DNA of 64,000 nucleotides from Cyrtodaria siliqua (GCA_037043455.1 JAWPHD010006757.1:62001-126000); one strand, 5' to 3'. Positions 11,306-23,675 are shown, counted from the first letter of the stretch. Numbers and translations: made by a program. Notes: a model not told the origin generated them from the letters alone.

Positions 11306-12171
11306 GAGTTTTGGAGTGCATTACAGTTTTTATTTCACCGATAAGTGAGCAAACTGTTATGTATTGAAGATAAAAATGATAATTGTGCATAATGTATTCG
11401 TGTTGTATATTTGAACGCTTCGTAATAATATTTTCACGAATGAAAAGTTCGCTTGAACATTTGAGAATTTATCACTTTGAGATGAAATAAAACATGTAAT
11501 TCACGACAAAACAAACGTTCTTTTTTATTGTATGCCTTATAATGAAAGTTCATGCAGAAACAAAACCTATGTTTGGCGCCATCAAAGGTTCAGTATCGTG
11601 AAGTTGCTGTTTTTAACTTACTATAACTTCTAAAATACTTCACTGATTACAATAAGCTACGACGTATGTTCTTAGTTAAAGTTCTCCGGCGATGTTTTGT
11701 TTCATGAAATGTTTATGTTTGTTTAAATCGAAATCAATACACAACACTAGATATTTACAATTCACATATAGCAATATCTGTGAAAAGCGAGAATAAGATT
11801 TTATTTGATGACGAGGAAAAATTTGAACAGGTAAATTAATCCACAGGTAAATGTATTTATCATTTATCTGACAATAGTTGTGCAGCTATACAATTCAGAT
11901 TTACCTCATTTCCCCGTGCAGTCACGCAGCGGTAAAATTAGTATCTACGTCATGCAAATAATACTTATTTTTACATACAACATAGTAGCGGTTTTCAATA
12001 TATGTTTCTCTCCGAGACTATCAAGAAATGTTCATATGATGTTTACGGGTCATTCCTCTTTAAGTTATTCAGAACATTTATACCAACGTTTTGAAGAAAA
12101 AAACTGGAAAATAAAAAAAAAGACAACATAGAAATCAATGGAAATACTAAATCTTAAATAAAACTACAATT
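11306..12171. other. No gene seen
   Basis: AT-rich sequence. An 83-codon ORF at 11880 has no motif. GGCGCCATCAAAGGTT near 11576 echoes the end of the family E SINE, but I cannot follow it further. Confidence 0.4.
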
Positions 12172-12440
12172 TGCTTACTATAGCATGCTCAATCACCTTT
12201 TAGATAGCAGCTTTTTATTATACACACTTATCAAATTACCTCCCTTTGACGTTTAGATAAATCCATAACAGATTATTACCTGTTTTTTTTTAATCTTTTA
12301 TTCTCAATTAAGTATGCATGCACAAATCTACAATTGTTTTTATTAAAACCCTGTCTACGCTTTTATACTCACTCAAAAACTATGGAAATTCCAGCATTAG
12401 TGGGTACATTTCGTTTTTGCTCAGTATATCTCGTTCAAGT
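12172..12440 (-). pseudogene. Decayed copy of the sequence at 40145-40400
   Basis: TTATTAAAACCCTGTCTACG and TTTTATACTCACTCAAAAAC, and the flanks, line up with the coding-like minus-strand sequence at 40270-40400. The reading frame is broken here. The product is unknown. Confidence 0.5.
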
Positions 12441-12861
12441 TGTATTAAAGCAGCAATAATGGATTGATTGATACATATTAAATTACTGTCATGTGTTTGT
12501 TAAGCAGTAATTATATTGACGTTTGAATAGATATTTTGTTTCACTTTTCCAACCTTTCCATTTTATTGAATATTATTTATTTTCGAACAAACAGAATTTT
12601 AACACTTAGCGTTTTCAAACGCACTGTGATACCTCGGAAAACGAGATGATCAACAAGTAATGCGGAAAAAAAGAACCTGCATATTTGTATAAATCATTGA
12701 CTACAAGTTATTCAATGTTATTTATACAATTATTAAGCATAGATTTGTTTTAAAATCATTTTTGGTGTTTTATTATACAATTGATCGCACCATTTATTGA
12801 TGTTGGTAACTAGTTGGAGCTTTGTCACACCAATATAATACATTTTATAAAGGGCGATCAA
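12441..12861. other. AT-rich, nothing recognised
   Basis: No feature supported. Confidence 0.35.
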
Positions 12862-13082
12862 TAAGTAACATTTATCACATAACTTACGGTGTGGGTGTGG
12901 AAAAACACCATTCTATATTTTCGATATACCACTAGTTATATAACTATGCAAATAAGCATAGTATGCGCTGTCAATGACTATGATCCAATTCCCACGGTTT
13001 ATGTCGCTTTCGCGTGTTAAAGCGACAGGCAAAATGCAAGAAAAGTGGATATGTGAGTTAAGTGATAAATAGAATCGACCAT
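12862..13082. repeat. Inverted repeat pair TTTATCACATAAC
   Basis: ACATTTATCACATAACTTAC at 12868 pairs with GTGAGTTAAGTGATAAAT at 13053-13070. The same TTATCACATAAC motif borders the hairpins at 7064 and 14652, suggesting one dispersed family of which this is a part. Confidence 0.5.
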
Positions 13083-13089
13083 TCATCCT

Positions 13090-13198
13090 CATTCATTATT
13101 GAATTTATTAAACTCGTTAGCAAAAATGATATAATGCTCGGCAAGAGCATCGCATTATATCTTTTCGCCAACTCGTTTAATACATACAATAATGAATG
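13090..13198. repeat. Near-perfect hairpin H2
   Basis: CATTCATTATTG at the left pairs with CAATAATGAATG at the right. The inner arms pair through AAACTCGTT / AACTCGTTT and ATGATATAATGCTC / GAGCATCGCATTAT, leaving a loop of only a few bases. Confidence 0.75.
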
Positions 13199-13678
13199 AG
13201 TACTCATGGAAGATCCTCTATATGTGTCGGAATCACTGACGAATAATTGTTCATTCTTTATAGGCAGTTATTTAATACATTCCTTGCAAATGAGAAAATC
13301 AATGCAGTTACTACACTAGCCTGCATTCATCCTTTGTTAATATTGTTGATATGCAACTATGCAAAATAAAGGATGGTGGTAAATCAATGCGTTTGACAAA
13401 ATACACATTCAAGGTGCATCCGTTATGGGTCAAATGTTACTAGAACTGTAGTGCAAAACCAGCAACGCAAACCTTTATAATGTAAACAATAAATGCAATT
13501 AAACAATTCAATGAAACATATTGACTTAGCCTACAGAACACATTACAATCACGTTCCAAAATAGCTTCGATTCAACTTTTATTAATGTAGTTTTGAAAGT
13601 CGAACAGTAAGTGCAGCTGTAACAGAACACAGTAAACCAAAAAACACGCATTAAAACAAACAGCAATTACAATGATAA
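13199..13678. other. No gene seen
   Basis: AT-rich sequence without recognisable features. Confidence 0.35.
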
Positions 13679-13998
13679 GGCAAAAAAAAATAGGTGTGTT
13701 TCCTATTGCACGCTCTGAAAAAATAGGGTCTGTAGGTAGGCATTTATTTATTTATTTATTTATTTTTTGGAGCAAGATATTGTGAGATGCTACATGTATT
13801 TATCATATAAACCCCATACAAGTTGATGATACAACTGAAAGTTTCTCTGTGATGTAAGTTTACCTCGATATATTGTGATAAATCATTGTTCAGAACAATT
13901 TTTTTTTTTCTTTTTTTTTTCATAAAAAGTTTTAGGGTCGGCCCCTTAAAAATAGAGTCGGTCGGGCCACCGGAAACACAGGTATTTATTTTTTTGCC
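13679..13998. mobile_element. ~320-bp MITE
   Basis: Terminal inverted repeats GGCAAAAAAA...TAGGTGTGTTTCC at the left and GGAAACACAGGTATTTATTT...GCC at the right. The interior holds an (ATTT)n run near 13741-13766, T-runs near 13900, and a GGTCGGCCCCTTA stretch. There is no coding capacity. The target duplication is not clear. Confidence 0.7.
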
Positions 13999-14023
13999 TA
14001 ATAAGTAAGTAACGTGACGTCAC

Positions 14024-14240
14024 AAACACAAACGGGTTGACAACAGTACTACCATCTTGGAACGCTCAGTGGCAAAAAGACCGCTGGGTGTTTAAACCAT
14101 TTTCTAGGTTGCACCTGACATCACTCTTACCATATTGTCATCCCAATAAAACCGGAGAGTTTAAACAAACGTATCCCCCTCCAGGCTATATTCTCTAACA
14201 AACAAGGCAGAATTAATAGGCAATATGGAAAGTGAGTTTA
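14024..14240 (+). repeat. Interspersed repeat, family T
   Basis: CAGTGGCAAAAAGACCGCTGG and the flanking text match 27770-27885 (plus) and 41290-41510 (minus). The shared part includes GTTAAAC, TCTAGG and GCACC, and with 41290 also CATCCCAATAAAAC and AACAAGGCAG. It is noncoding, class unknown. Confidence 0.7.
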
Positions 14241-14651
14241 AAACAATGCCACTATGATGGGCGTATAGACTTACCAATATCGTTAATTAGCTCTGCTTAG
14301 ACGGGAAAGTTCCCAGAGCAACATCTTTTGAGCTATGTGTTTCTCAACGTATTCCGGCGTTAGTCCAGTTGAGGACTTTAATATTCGTAACCTTCGAATT
14401 ACTAAAAACCACTCAATCAGGGCTACCTTTACCTTAAATTTCTATAAAGATTTATTTTATTTTAGTATCACTGATCTACTTTTATATTTAATTGATGACA
14501 TCTCTTGTGTATTTCATTTTGGTTTTAAATTTTTTGTTTTATTAAAAGTTTTTATTATTTAATATTTTATTACAATTTTAGTGCTCCGTGATTTTTTCTG
14601 ACGTCGTCAATTTCAACTTAAAAGCAAGGAAGTATTCGTCTATTTATAAAA
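14241..14651. other. No gene seen
   Basis: AT-rich; the ORFs at 14335 and 14588 are low-complexity chance ORFs and the second overlaps a hairpin. Confidence 0.4.
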
Positions 14652-14806
14652 ACAGAGGATCTTACATGAATGACTGTATATTATTGATTTTAATAAACGA
14701 GTTGGATAACATGATAGGATTCGAGGCTCTTTGTCGAGTATCCTATCTTTTTATCCAACGAGTTTATTAAAGTCAATAACACACAGTCACGAATGTAAGA
14801 TTCTGT
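14652..14806. repeat. Near-perfect hairpin H3
   Basis: ACAGAGGATCTTACAT pairs with ATGTAAGATTCTGT. The inner arms pair through AATAAACGAGTTGGATAA / TTATCCAACGAGTTTATT and GATAGGATTCGA / TCGAGTATCCTATC. It ends directly at TTTATCACATAACC, which contains the 6-bp direct repeat of the neighbouring 8.9-kb unit. Confidence 0.8.
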
Positions 14807-14890
14807 TTATCACATAACCTATGGGAAGCCAAAACCGTCAAAATGTGGATATTTACAAACCATTCAATGACAGGCCTTTAATTCAACATG

Positions 14891-15380
14891 AAGTCATTTG
14901 ATGACGTACATATTGATTCGATGCGACGTGTAAACTCGGTTCATTCGTTACAAAGTGAATTGATACGGTTTAAAGTGAAATGATACGGTGTACAATTTCA
15001 AACCATACGACGCAAAGTCATTTGATGACGTACATATTGATTCGATGCGACGTGTAAACTCGGTTCATTCGTTACAAAGTGAATTGATACGGTTCGAAGT
15101 GAAATGATACGGTGTACAAATTTCAAACCATACGACGCAAAGTCATTTGATGACGTACATATTGATTCGATGCGACTCGGTTCATTCGTTACAAAGTGAA
15201 TTGATACGGTTCGAAGTGAACCGATACGGTGTAAAATTTCAAACCATACGACTCAAAGTCATTTGATGACGTACATATTGATTCGATGCGACGTGTAAAC
15301 TCGGTTCATTCGTTACAAAGTGAACTGATATGGTTCGAAGTGAAATGATACGGTGTAAAATTTCAAACCATACGACGCAA
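14891..15380. repeat. ~120-bp tandem repeat in left arm (4 units)
   Basis: Units start near 14891, 15015, 15140 and 15256, each with AAGTCATTTGATGACGTACA and CGGTTCATTCGTTACAAAGT. After 15380 related but shuffled phrases (AATGCAATATGAATC) continue to 15600. Confidence 0.85.
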
Positions 15381-16090
15381 AGAGAAATCATTCAGTGCAA
15401 TGACAAACCATTTGACAAAAAAACTAATGCAATATCAAATACAAGTCGGTTCGATGAAAACTTAAACGATTCAACGAAAAATATGAAGTGATACAGAACA
15501 AAGTAAATCAACATGATGCAATATGAATCAGTTTAACGCAAACACATTTAGTCTGGTGGTAAGTAAAATGATCGGTGCGATGCAAACGCAATCCGTTCGA
15601 CAGAAACTGATTTCATTACGTGCAAAGTGAAACGGTGCGACATCTGGCGGCGATATTTGCCACATCACTTGCAGCGTTATTTCCCCTACATAACATATAT
15701 ATTATGACAAATCAAAGTACCAAAAGTACTGAGAATGCAAGGTTTGATAGGAAAGACTGTATGAATATTTGCACGATCAAATTTCCATACATTTTACATA
15801 TTGTGATCAATTGTCATTAAACTGTTTCAAATCTAGACTAGAATATTATTTTATGAAATTGCTGATGGATAGACAGATTTGTGATTTGTGTTCATGGCCA
15901 AATTGTCACTCAAGATGACCTCCATGTCTAAAATTATGTCATTTAAAGAGTGGCGTGTATTAAGTAGTCTTCCGGGAACAAGATGCACAAGAGGGCCTTT
16001 ATCACTCTACTGGCTTGAATAGTCTAAGGCCGGAAAACAGTTTTTGTTTCGCCTATTCGAAGAAAAAAAAGAGACATAGGTGTTGCTTTT

Positions 16091-16117
16091 CCGGCGGCGG
16101 CGGCGGCGGCGGCGGAG
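16091..16117. repeat. (CGG)n trinucleotide run
   Basis: About nine CGG units, ending GGAGGCGCC, in otherwise AT-rich DNA. An ORF through it encodes an arginine run and has no support as a gene. Confidence 0.8.
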
Positions 16118-16139
16118 GCGCCAACATTCAAGTTTTGCG

Positions 16140-16443
16140 TTTAGGTCATTTTCTCACAAACTGTATGCACTAGACCTTTCAAACTTTGCTTGTAGTTGTA
16201 TCTTGGGTGGTACATTGCAACGTGACAAAGCAAATGTGGAAGTAACCTTGACCCTCCAAGCAAAGGGCAGATAACTTAATACTTTTTAGGTTCAACCTTT
16301 GCGTTTAGGTCACTTTTTCACAAACTGTATGCACTAGACCTTTCAAACTTTGCTTATAGTTGTATCTTCGGTGGTACATCGCAACGTGACAAAGCAAATG
16401 TGGAAGTGACCTTGACCCTCCAAGCAAAGGGCAAATAACTTAA
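16140..16443. repeat. ~150-bp repeat, two tandem copies
   Basis: Two copies of a sequence with CACAAACTGTATGCACTAGA, AGTTGTATCTT and GACCTTGACCCTCCAAGCAA. A third copy lies at 18070-18200. Each carries TGACCTTGA or a close form (reverse of TCAAGGTCA). Confidence 0.85.
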
Positions 16444-16984
16444 TAATGTTTATGTCACAGGATGACCTTAGTGGTTGGGCTAACTCAGGAAAGAATCAAT
16501 GACGGTGAATGCATTTACATAAGTTAAATGCAACTTTTAAAATATGTTTAATATATATACAATTATCTAAAAAAACAAGCCAATACACAAATGAACTATG
16601 AAAAGAATGTTCTCCTGAACGTTTAAGACGTTCTTAGTATTGTTATAAATACTGAAAGTCTAAGACACTAAAGTGTTGTTAAATCTATAACAATGTTGAT
16701 CTAGCGCGATAACTGTGATGAGCGAGAGCTCATGAAGATGATGATGCGCGAATTCAATGGATGATTGTCATCAAATGCCTTCTGTAAGGGTTGATGACGC
16801 GATGCAATGATAGTTAATCTCCACTGAGATTGTGAATGATATTCCTCCAGTGAGGACTGGTAACGGGCCCACCTTGTGTTCCGGGGGTTGTCGTTAGTAA
16901 AACCTGGCTGCGCAGGTACGGGGACCGTCTCCACCGCTTGTAAACGTTATTCGTGGAAGCTTAGCTCCACTCCTGGATATCCAA
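16444..16984. other. No gene seen
   Basis: Interior of the long-inverted-repeat unit. ORFs at 16701 and 16876 lack motifs; the second runs into a minisatellite. Confidence 0.4.
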
Positions 16985-17122
16985 ACCTAGATGGCTTACT
17001 CCAACCCTGGATGGCTTATATCCTGGATGGCTTAGTCCAACCCTGGATGGCTTATATCCTGGATGGCTTAGTCCAACCCTGGATGGCGTATATCCTGGAT
17101 GGCTTATATCCTGGATGGCTTA
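16985..17122. repeat. GGATGGCTTA minisatellite
   Basis: CCTGGATGGCTTATAT and CCTGGATGGCTTAGTCCAAC alternate in a ~35-bp compound unit, about four times. It creates a short repetitive ORF. Confidence 0.85.
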
Positions 17123-18069
17123 GGCTGTAATTAAACATACGTTTTAGATGTCGGTTGACAAACATACCAATCTTGCATAATTATCATTACCCAAACAAAT
17201 CATTATTCAATCAATATATGTACGAATGATGAGTAGCAATGGATACATATTCTACAACGCCATGTATACGCTATGTACGTCGCTGTTAATCAATGCCCCT
17301 AATACATGTAATATAAACATGATCAAATAACTCATATATTACACTCACTGAGTTATGCATGCACGCAATGTTAACAATCGTGTATTACAATCACTGAGTT
17401 ATACGCCAACGTTAACTAATGCACCTATTATCCACTGTTATCAAATTAATATTGTTTTACAATTAATGATCAATTACAATAATTACATCTAATAAAGTAA
17501 CTTCAAAATCATATGCTAGTCTAAAGTTATGTTTGAGAAACATCAATGCTAACCGGATGTCGTAACCGCCAAACAAGATGGCGCCGCCCACTGAATACAA
17601 ATATACGATAAAAGTTTAATAAAACTACCAACCACATGTTGCCTATGAATTTTGCCGTCCAATCTCTGTTCCAACAAAGTACTATCGATGATCCCGGCGA
17701 GAGCTAGAAGACAATGGGTTTTATAGCAAACATTACGCCCAAATCATTATTTCCCCCGTTCAGTCCGTGACAAACGTGGCTAAATCTACAGTATTGAAGC
17801 TACACGAGAGGCCCCTTATACAATTTTGCCGTTTAAGGAAAATATACCTATTCGTTTACATGCATTAGCACAAAACTAAACTTATGACACGGCCTCTCTG
17901 GCGGCCACTTAAAATGTGCACGCTTTTACGTGTAACATGAATAGATCATGAATATTGTGAAATTGTTTCAACTCGAACAAAAGGTTTGGGTGTAACCGAT
18001 AACTTACAAGAGCTATATACGACCAATACGCTCTACCCGTGACATTTTGTGACAGTTTAGATTCAACTT
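17123..18069. other. No gene seen
   Basis: Contains a small direct repeat around TCACTGAGTTAT (near 17345 and 17391). No ORF or element boundary found. Confidence 0.35.
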
Positions 18070-18200
18070 TTGCATTTAGGTCACTTTTTCACAAACTGTA
18101 TGTACTAGACCTTTAAAACTTTGCTTATAGTTGTATCTTGAGTGGTACATCACAACGTGTCAAAGCAAATGTGAAAGTGACCTTGACCCTCCAAGCAAAT
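18070..18200. repeat. Third copy of the ~150-bp repeat
   Basis: Matches 16140-16443, including CAAACTGTATGTACTAGACC and AGTGACCTTGACCCTCC. Confidence 0.8.
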
Positions 18201-18209
18201 AATATCAAT

Positions 18210-18450
18210 GAAAGTTAATATCAATGAAAGCTCGCACAAGTTCGAAAACCAGCCAGATCGGACTAGTAACAGCTGAGTTATGGCCCTTGATTTAGTTAAA
18301 AAAATGCTATATTTTGCCTCGTTAATACGACATGGCTTTCATTTTTCATCTGATCTTTACCAAACTTTATCAGATGTTTTGCCTTTTTTTTATTATTAGT
18401 ATATATTTTTTGTATTATTTGTACGTTTTTTTTGTTTAAATTTGTTTTAA
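18210..18450. repeat. Dispersed repeat, paralogue of 21005-21255
   Basis: AAAATGCTATATTTTGCCTC, TTTTTCATCTGATCTTTACC and the following T-rich text match 21010-21160. The copy here is interrupted at 18455 by the TTAA element and resumes at 19384. A weaker relative lies at 19845-20000. Confidence 0.8.
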
Positions 18451-18454
18451 TTAA

Positions 18455-19383
18455 GGAGGTTGGCTGGCAAAGGACGTAGTGATGAGATTATTTTTTTAAT
18501 TCATATTTAAAGCTTCTTTGGTATAATTTAGATTCAAAATTATCAAAAAAAAGGCTAGGTCACCAAACTTTTTTCCCCACTAGACGTCATTGAAGAAGGC
18601 ACATATTTCTAACTTCAAAATTTCACTAAAGAGAGGAAAAATATAGTTATTGAACATTTTCACAATTGTTTTCATAACATTACGTTTATTGAAAAACAAC
18701 AATTAACGTTCGATTGTATATATACATATCTTTCAAATCATACAAAAACAACTGTAATCCTCATTCGTCTTTTTACTTTAAAAAGCAAACATATATGGAC
18801 CATACCCCACCCACTTTTGTTTTTACCTAAAAATTAATTCAAGATAAAAAAATATGTTCCAATGATCAACCTTTTTAAAACTTGTCTATGTCAAGGTCCT
18901 ATGACGTTTCTTTCAAAACAAGTAAAAAAATATATAGGTCACCAGGCTTCTAATGATTTTTTATTAAAAATTCTTTAAATTACACCCATTTTGGAGTTAT
19001 TTTGACATTTTCAATGTAAAATACTGTACACACAATATCGACATGGAGATCGAAAATAAAATTAGCTCAGTATCTACTTTTATATATGTATCCCACTACT
19101 GAAAAAAATAAATCTGATTTATTCTATAGCAAAAGGATAAATTCTACTCAGAGCTACCCATACCCCTATTTTGTTGACAACAAAAAATGATCACAGATGA
19201 CGGAAAAAATATGGAAAAAAGAAATTTGCTTAAAATTTGGTATGTTACCATCTTAAATCCTACATTATATCCATATCTACTAGAATGGAAAAAAATGAAA
19301 CAATTCTGTTGTCAAATGAAACTATGATTAAGAAAATAAAATGTTTAGACTTGAAGATGTCAAAATTTGCCCAGCCAACATCC
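18455..19383. mobile_element. 929-bp TTAA-flanked inverted-repeat element
   Basis: Begins GGAGGTTGGCTGGCAAA and ends in the inverted form CCAGCCAACATCC. TTAA flanks each side (18451-18454, 19384-19387). The paralogous sequence near 21160 runs through this point without the insert, acting as an empty site. The interior is AT-rich and noncoding. TTAA duplication is typical of piggyBac-type elements; family membership is inferred from that alone. Confidence 0.7.
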
Positions 19384-19387
19384 TTAA

Positions 19388-20450
19388 ATATATATATATA
19401 ATATTTATTTATTTATTTATTTATTTTTTTGATTTTTTTTTTGATTTTTTTTTTTTTTTTGTATTTGATATATTTATTGATTTATTGTTTTAAATGTTGT
19501 TTTTTTATTTTTTATATATATTATATATATGTATATTATTTTTTTATTTCATTAATTTTTTTCGGTTCGTTGATTTTTGATGGAGTTACGGCCCCTTGAC
19601 ATTTTTACTTTTAAATTTCTTGTCGGCTCTACTACTCCTAAAGCCTTGTTGGATTTCGACGAAACTTGGCAGGAAGCATCGGTAAGATATCTAGTTGTGC
19701 ATATCACGCTTTTTCCCAGTTCGCTGATTTATGACGGAGTTATGGCACTTTCACATTTAAATTTCTTGTCGGCGCTACTCCTCCTAAACTTTCTACACAA
19801 TTTGGCAGGAGTCCTCAGTATGATGTCTAGTTGTGCAAATCGAGGTATATCAATGAAATCTCGGACAAGTTCGAAAACCAGCTAGATTTTGTTAGTAACG
19901 ACAGGTTATGGCCTTTGATTTGTTGAACATTCCTATATTGTATTTCCTTTGTTAAATCTGTAGTTACTTCATTTTGTATCTGATCTTTACCATATTTGTT
20001 TAGAATGTTAATATAACCCCGTCCCCCACCACCCCGCTCCATTTTTATAAAATTGCATTCATAGAAGTGGGACAAATTAAAAAATACCCATGCCAGACTA
20101 GACACAACAGACTTATTGCCCATGATTACCAGGTGAGCGATCTAAGGCCATCCTATCCCTGCTGTTTTTGCAATGTTTGAAAAAAATACTGATGGGAATT
20201 TTATGTCGACAACCCTTGATGTAAGAGCCGTTTTAGCCAGTAGAGCATCCATAGGCCCTCTTGGGCCTTTTGTTTTTAATAGAATGGCATTTTACTTTTA
20301 AACAAATGCACTTTAATGTTATCTCAGCAAACGGCAAACTCCATTGTTTTAGTTACTAAAATGTTGACAACCTCATTTAAGCATCATTGACCGTTTTATT
20401 TTTAAGTCCAGCCCCCGTTAGGCGAGACATGTGAATCCATGGATTTCTTG
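19388..20450. other. T-rich simple sequence and dispersed repeats, no gene
   Basis: Long T/TA runs at 19388-19560, then diverged copies of mollusc-type intergenic phrases (TTTGATGGAGTTACGGCCCC; TGATTTATGACGGAGTTATG). GCCAGTAGAGCATCCATAGG near 20236 echoes the arm end near 22818. ORFs here are chance. Confidence 0.5.
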
Positions 20451-21005
20451 TTTAAAAAATCAAAGACTATATTATAACTCTGACGTGTCTAGTCTGATGC
20501 AACTGGTTTTGAACTTGTCCAAGTTCAGTAGCGTAACCTAGAAAACGTCTTCTGCTGCATGGACAAATAACTTAACAAGAGGCACTAGCCGTTCATTCAA
20601 CTTCTCTATGTCTGTCCCATACATTGAAAAGAAACTTTACTGTAGTATTTACTAAAAAAAATAAAATACAAATTTATTGGTGAAAAGAACAATTGAAATT
20701 GACTATAAGTATATAGACGGGTAAAAGTAACCATAATTTTGATAAACAACAACAACAACAACAACAAACAGAACAGAAACTAGCTGGACGAAGTAGGTAT
20801 AAATGCTGCAGCCATGTGCTGTTTCAAACGGTGTCCGGTTGGGGCCAGATACAATGTCGCATTGTCGTGGGCAACAATGCGACATCCGACAATGCGACAT
20901 CGCGACATTGCGATATGACAATGCGACATTGCGATACGACAACTCGACATTGAGATACGACAACGCTATGCATATTGCAATGTCGCGACAACGCAATGCA
21001 ATGTC
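20451..21005. repeat. Inner inverted repeat, left arm
   Basis: Pairs with 22145-22785: AACTTGTCCAAGTTCAG, GAAACTTTACTGTAGTA and GCAGCCATGTGCTGTTTCAA occur inverted there. Its inner end (20860-21005) is a minisatellite of TGCGACAT and CGACAATG phrases that reads similarly on both strands. Confidence 0.8.
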
Positions 21006-22144
21006 AAAAATGTTAAAAAATGCTATATTTTGCCTCGTTAATACGACAGGGCTTTCATTTTTCATCTGATCTTTACCAAACTTTACCAGATGTTTTTCCT
21101 TTTTTATTATTAGTATATATTTTTTTATTATTTGTACATTTTGTTTTGTTTAAATTTGTTTTAAATATATATATATATATAATTTTTTGGGATTTTTTGA
21201 TTTTTTGATTAATTTCTATTTTTTATTTTTTTTGTATTTGATATATTTATTGATTTAGAGTGCCCTCTGGCGAATATCAGAATAGTAAGAATTTTTAAAT
21301 TCCCTGTTTTTTATGAAGACTAACATATTAATAGTTAGTTTCTGGAAAAATAATGATGGGTCGGTGATTTAACTTTTTCGCAAAATTAATCTTTAGTAAT
21401 ACACTCTCACAGTGTGGATTTAAATTCTGAATCAGCTGCAAATTGTGTATGGCAACTTATATGTGTGTAGTGTGGTTTGCAGAACAGGTATCGATTTTCC
21501 GTCTTTTTTAATGTAATAGTTCATACTTTAGGACGAAAAATTAAGGGTTGTGGTATTTTTATCACCATCTGAAAAAGTATTACATCCCTTGTCATTACCC
21601 CACCCAGTTTACTATAAATTGCATTTTTAAATTTGTGATCAATCAATTTTTCATGATAAAGGAACAGTAAACTTTTTGAGATATTCTGTCTACAATATAT
21701 ACAAGACCTGAGTTTTAGAATGAAAAAATAAAAATTGGGGGTCGGTGTGCATATAAGAAAGATATTCAATAAAAACTGAGAAAAAAATGTGCTTTTTTAG
21801 ATTTCGACGAGCTCTGACATATAACGGCATTGGTCTGTAACAAATAATAGGAACAATACCTTTTATTGCTGTCTCTGTATATCCTAACACATGTCTTTGT
21901 AATAAAGTTTAAATTAAGTGAATATCTTAAACGGTTTTTGAGAAATACCATCTTTTGTACCTCTACCCCCCATTTCGGCTTATGTTAAAAATTGTCAATT
22001 TTGGGCACAAAATGTGAGGTCAAAAAAAAATCTAAACAATTTTCATTTTTTTTGCACTAAAATATCCCTATTGGGCATAAGTTTGTTATTGTATAATTAT
22101 TTTTTCCAGTTTTATTATAATTTTTGAAATATAACAAATGTAAA
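21006..22144. other. Spacer of inner inverted repeat, no gene
   Basis: Starts with the paralogue of 18210-18450 (to about 21255), then AT-rich unique sequence. ORFs of 61-82 codons lack motifs. Confidence 0.5.
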
Positions 22145-22785
22145 TTTCGCAATGCAATGTCACGACAACGCTACATTGCAATACGACATCGCGACATAAT
22201 TGTATTGCAATGTCGCATTGTCGTGACATTGCATTGCGTTGTCGCGACATTGCAATATGCAATATGCAGTACTGCAATGTAGCGTTGTCGTATCTCAATG
22301 TCGAGTTGTCGTATCGCAATGTCGCATTGTCATATCGCAATGTCGCGATATCGCATTGTCGGGTGTCGCATTGTTGCCCACGACAATGCGTCATTGTATC
22401 TGGCCCCAACCGGACACCGTTTGAAACAGCACATGGCTGCAGCATTTTAACCTACTTCGTCCAGCTAGGTTCTGCTCTGTTTCTTCTTGTTGTTGTTTAT
22501 TTATCAAAATTATGGTCACTTTTACCCGTGTATTTACTTATAGTCAATTTCAATTCTTCTTTCCACCAATAAATTTGTATTTTATTTTTTAGTAAATACT
22601 ACAGTAAAGTTTCTTTTCAATGTGTGGGACAGACATAGGGAAGTTGAATCAACGGGTAGTGCCTCTTGTTAAGTTATTTGTCCCTGCAGCAGAAGACGTT
22701 TTCTAGGTTACGCCGCTGAACTTGGACAAGTTCAAAACCAGTTGCATCAGACTAGACACATCAGAGTTATAGCCTTTGATTAAAA
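22145..22785. repeat. Inner inverted repeat, right arm
   Basis: Inverted partner of 20451-21005, with a longer GC-rich minisatellite (22145-22395: TGTCGCATTGTCG, TATCGCAATGTCG). It runs directly into the outer right arm at 22786, whereas the left counterparts are 4.4 kb apart. Confidence 0.8.
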
Positions 22786-23329
22786 AAAACCACTGTTTTT
22801 CGGTAGGCCTTAGACTATTCAAGCCAGTAGAGTGATACAGGCCCTCTTGTGCATCTTGTTCCCGGAAGACTACTTAATACACGCCACTCTGTAAATGACA
22901 TTATTTTAGACATGGAGGTCATCTTGAGTGACAGTTTGGCCATAAAACACAAATCTGTCTATTCATCAGCAATGTCATAAAAAAAAATCTAGTCTAGATT
23001 TGAAACAGTTTAATGACAATTGATCACAATATATTTGGAATGGATTGACCCTCTAAGGTTTTGGTAGGTCGCCAAAGATCGCCAAGTTGGCTAAAACTAT
23101 GTAAAATTTATGGAAATTTGATCGTGCAAATATCCATACAGTCTTTCCTATCAAATCTTGCATTCTCAGTACTTTTATTACTTTGATTTATCATATATTA
23201 TAAGGGGGAAATAACCCTGCAAGTGATGTGGCAAATATCGCCGCCAGATGTCGCACCGTTTCACTTTGCACGTAATGAAATCAGTTTCTGTCAAACGGAT
23301 TGCGTTTGCATCGCACCGACTGTGTTTTC

Positions 23330-23675
23330 GCCCGATCATTTCATTTCGAACCGCATCAGTTCACTTTGTAACGAATGAACCGAGTTTACACGTCGCATCG
23401 AATCAATATGTACGTCATCAAATGACTTTGCGTCGTAAGGTTTGAAATGTTACAACGTCTTTTTTTTCACTTCGAACCGTATCAATTCACTTTGTAACGA
23501 ATGAACCGAGTTTACACGTCATCGAATCAATATGTACGTCATCAAATGATTTTGCGTCATATGGTTTGAAATTGTACACCGTATCATTTCACTTTGAACC
23601 GTATCAATTCACTTTGTAACGAATGAACCGAGTTTACACGTCGCATCGAATCAATATGTACGTCATCAAATGACT
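23330..23675. repeat. ~120-bp tandem repeat in right arm (3 units)
   Basis: Inverted counterpart of 14891-15380: three units with TCACTTTGTAACGAATGAAC and TGTACGTCATCAAATGA. Confidence 0.85.

Noticed and set aside
16080..16274. Arginine-rich ORF
   Set aside because: Produced by a CGG trinucleotide run followed by a noncoding repeat.
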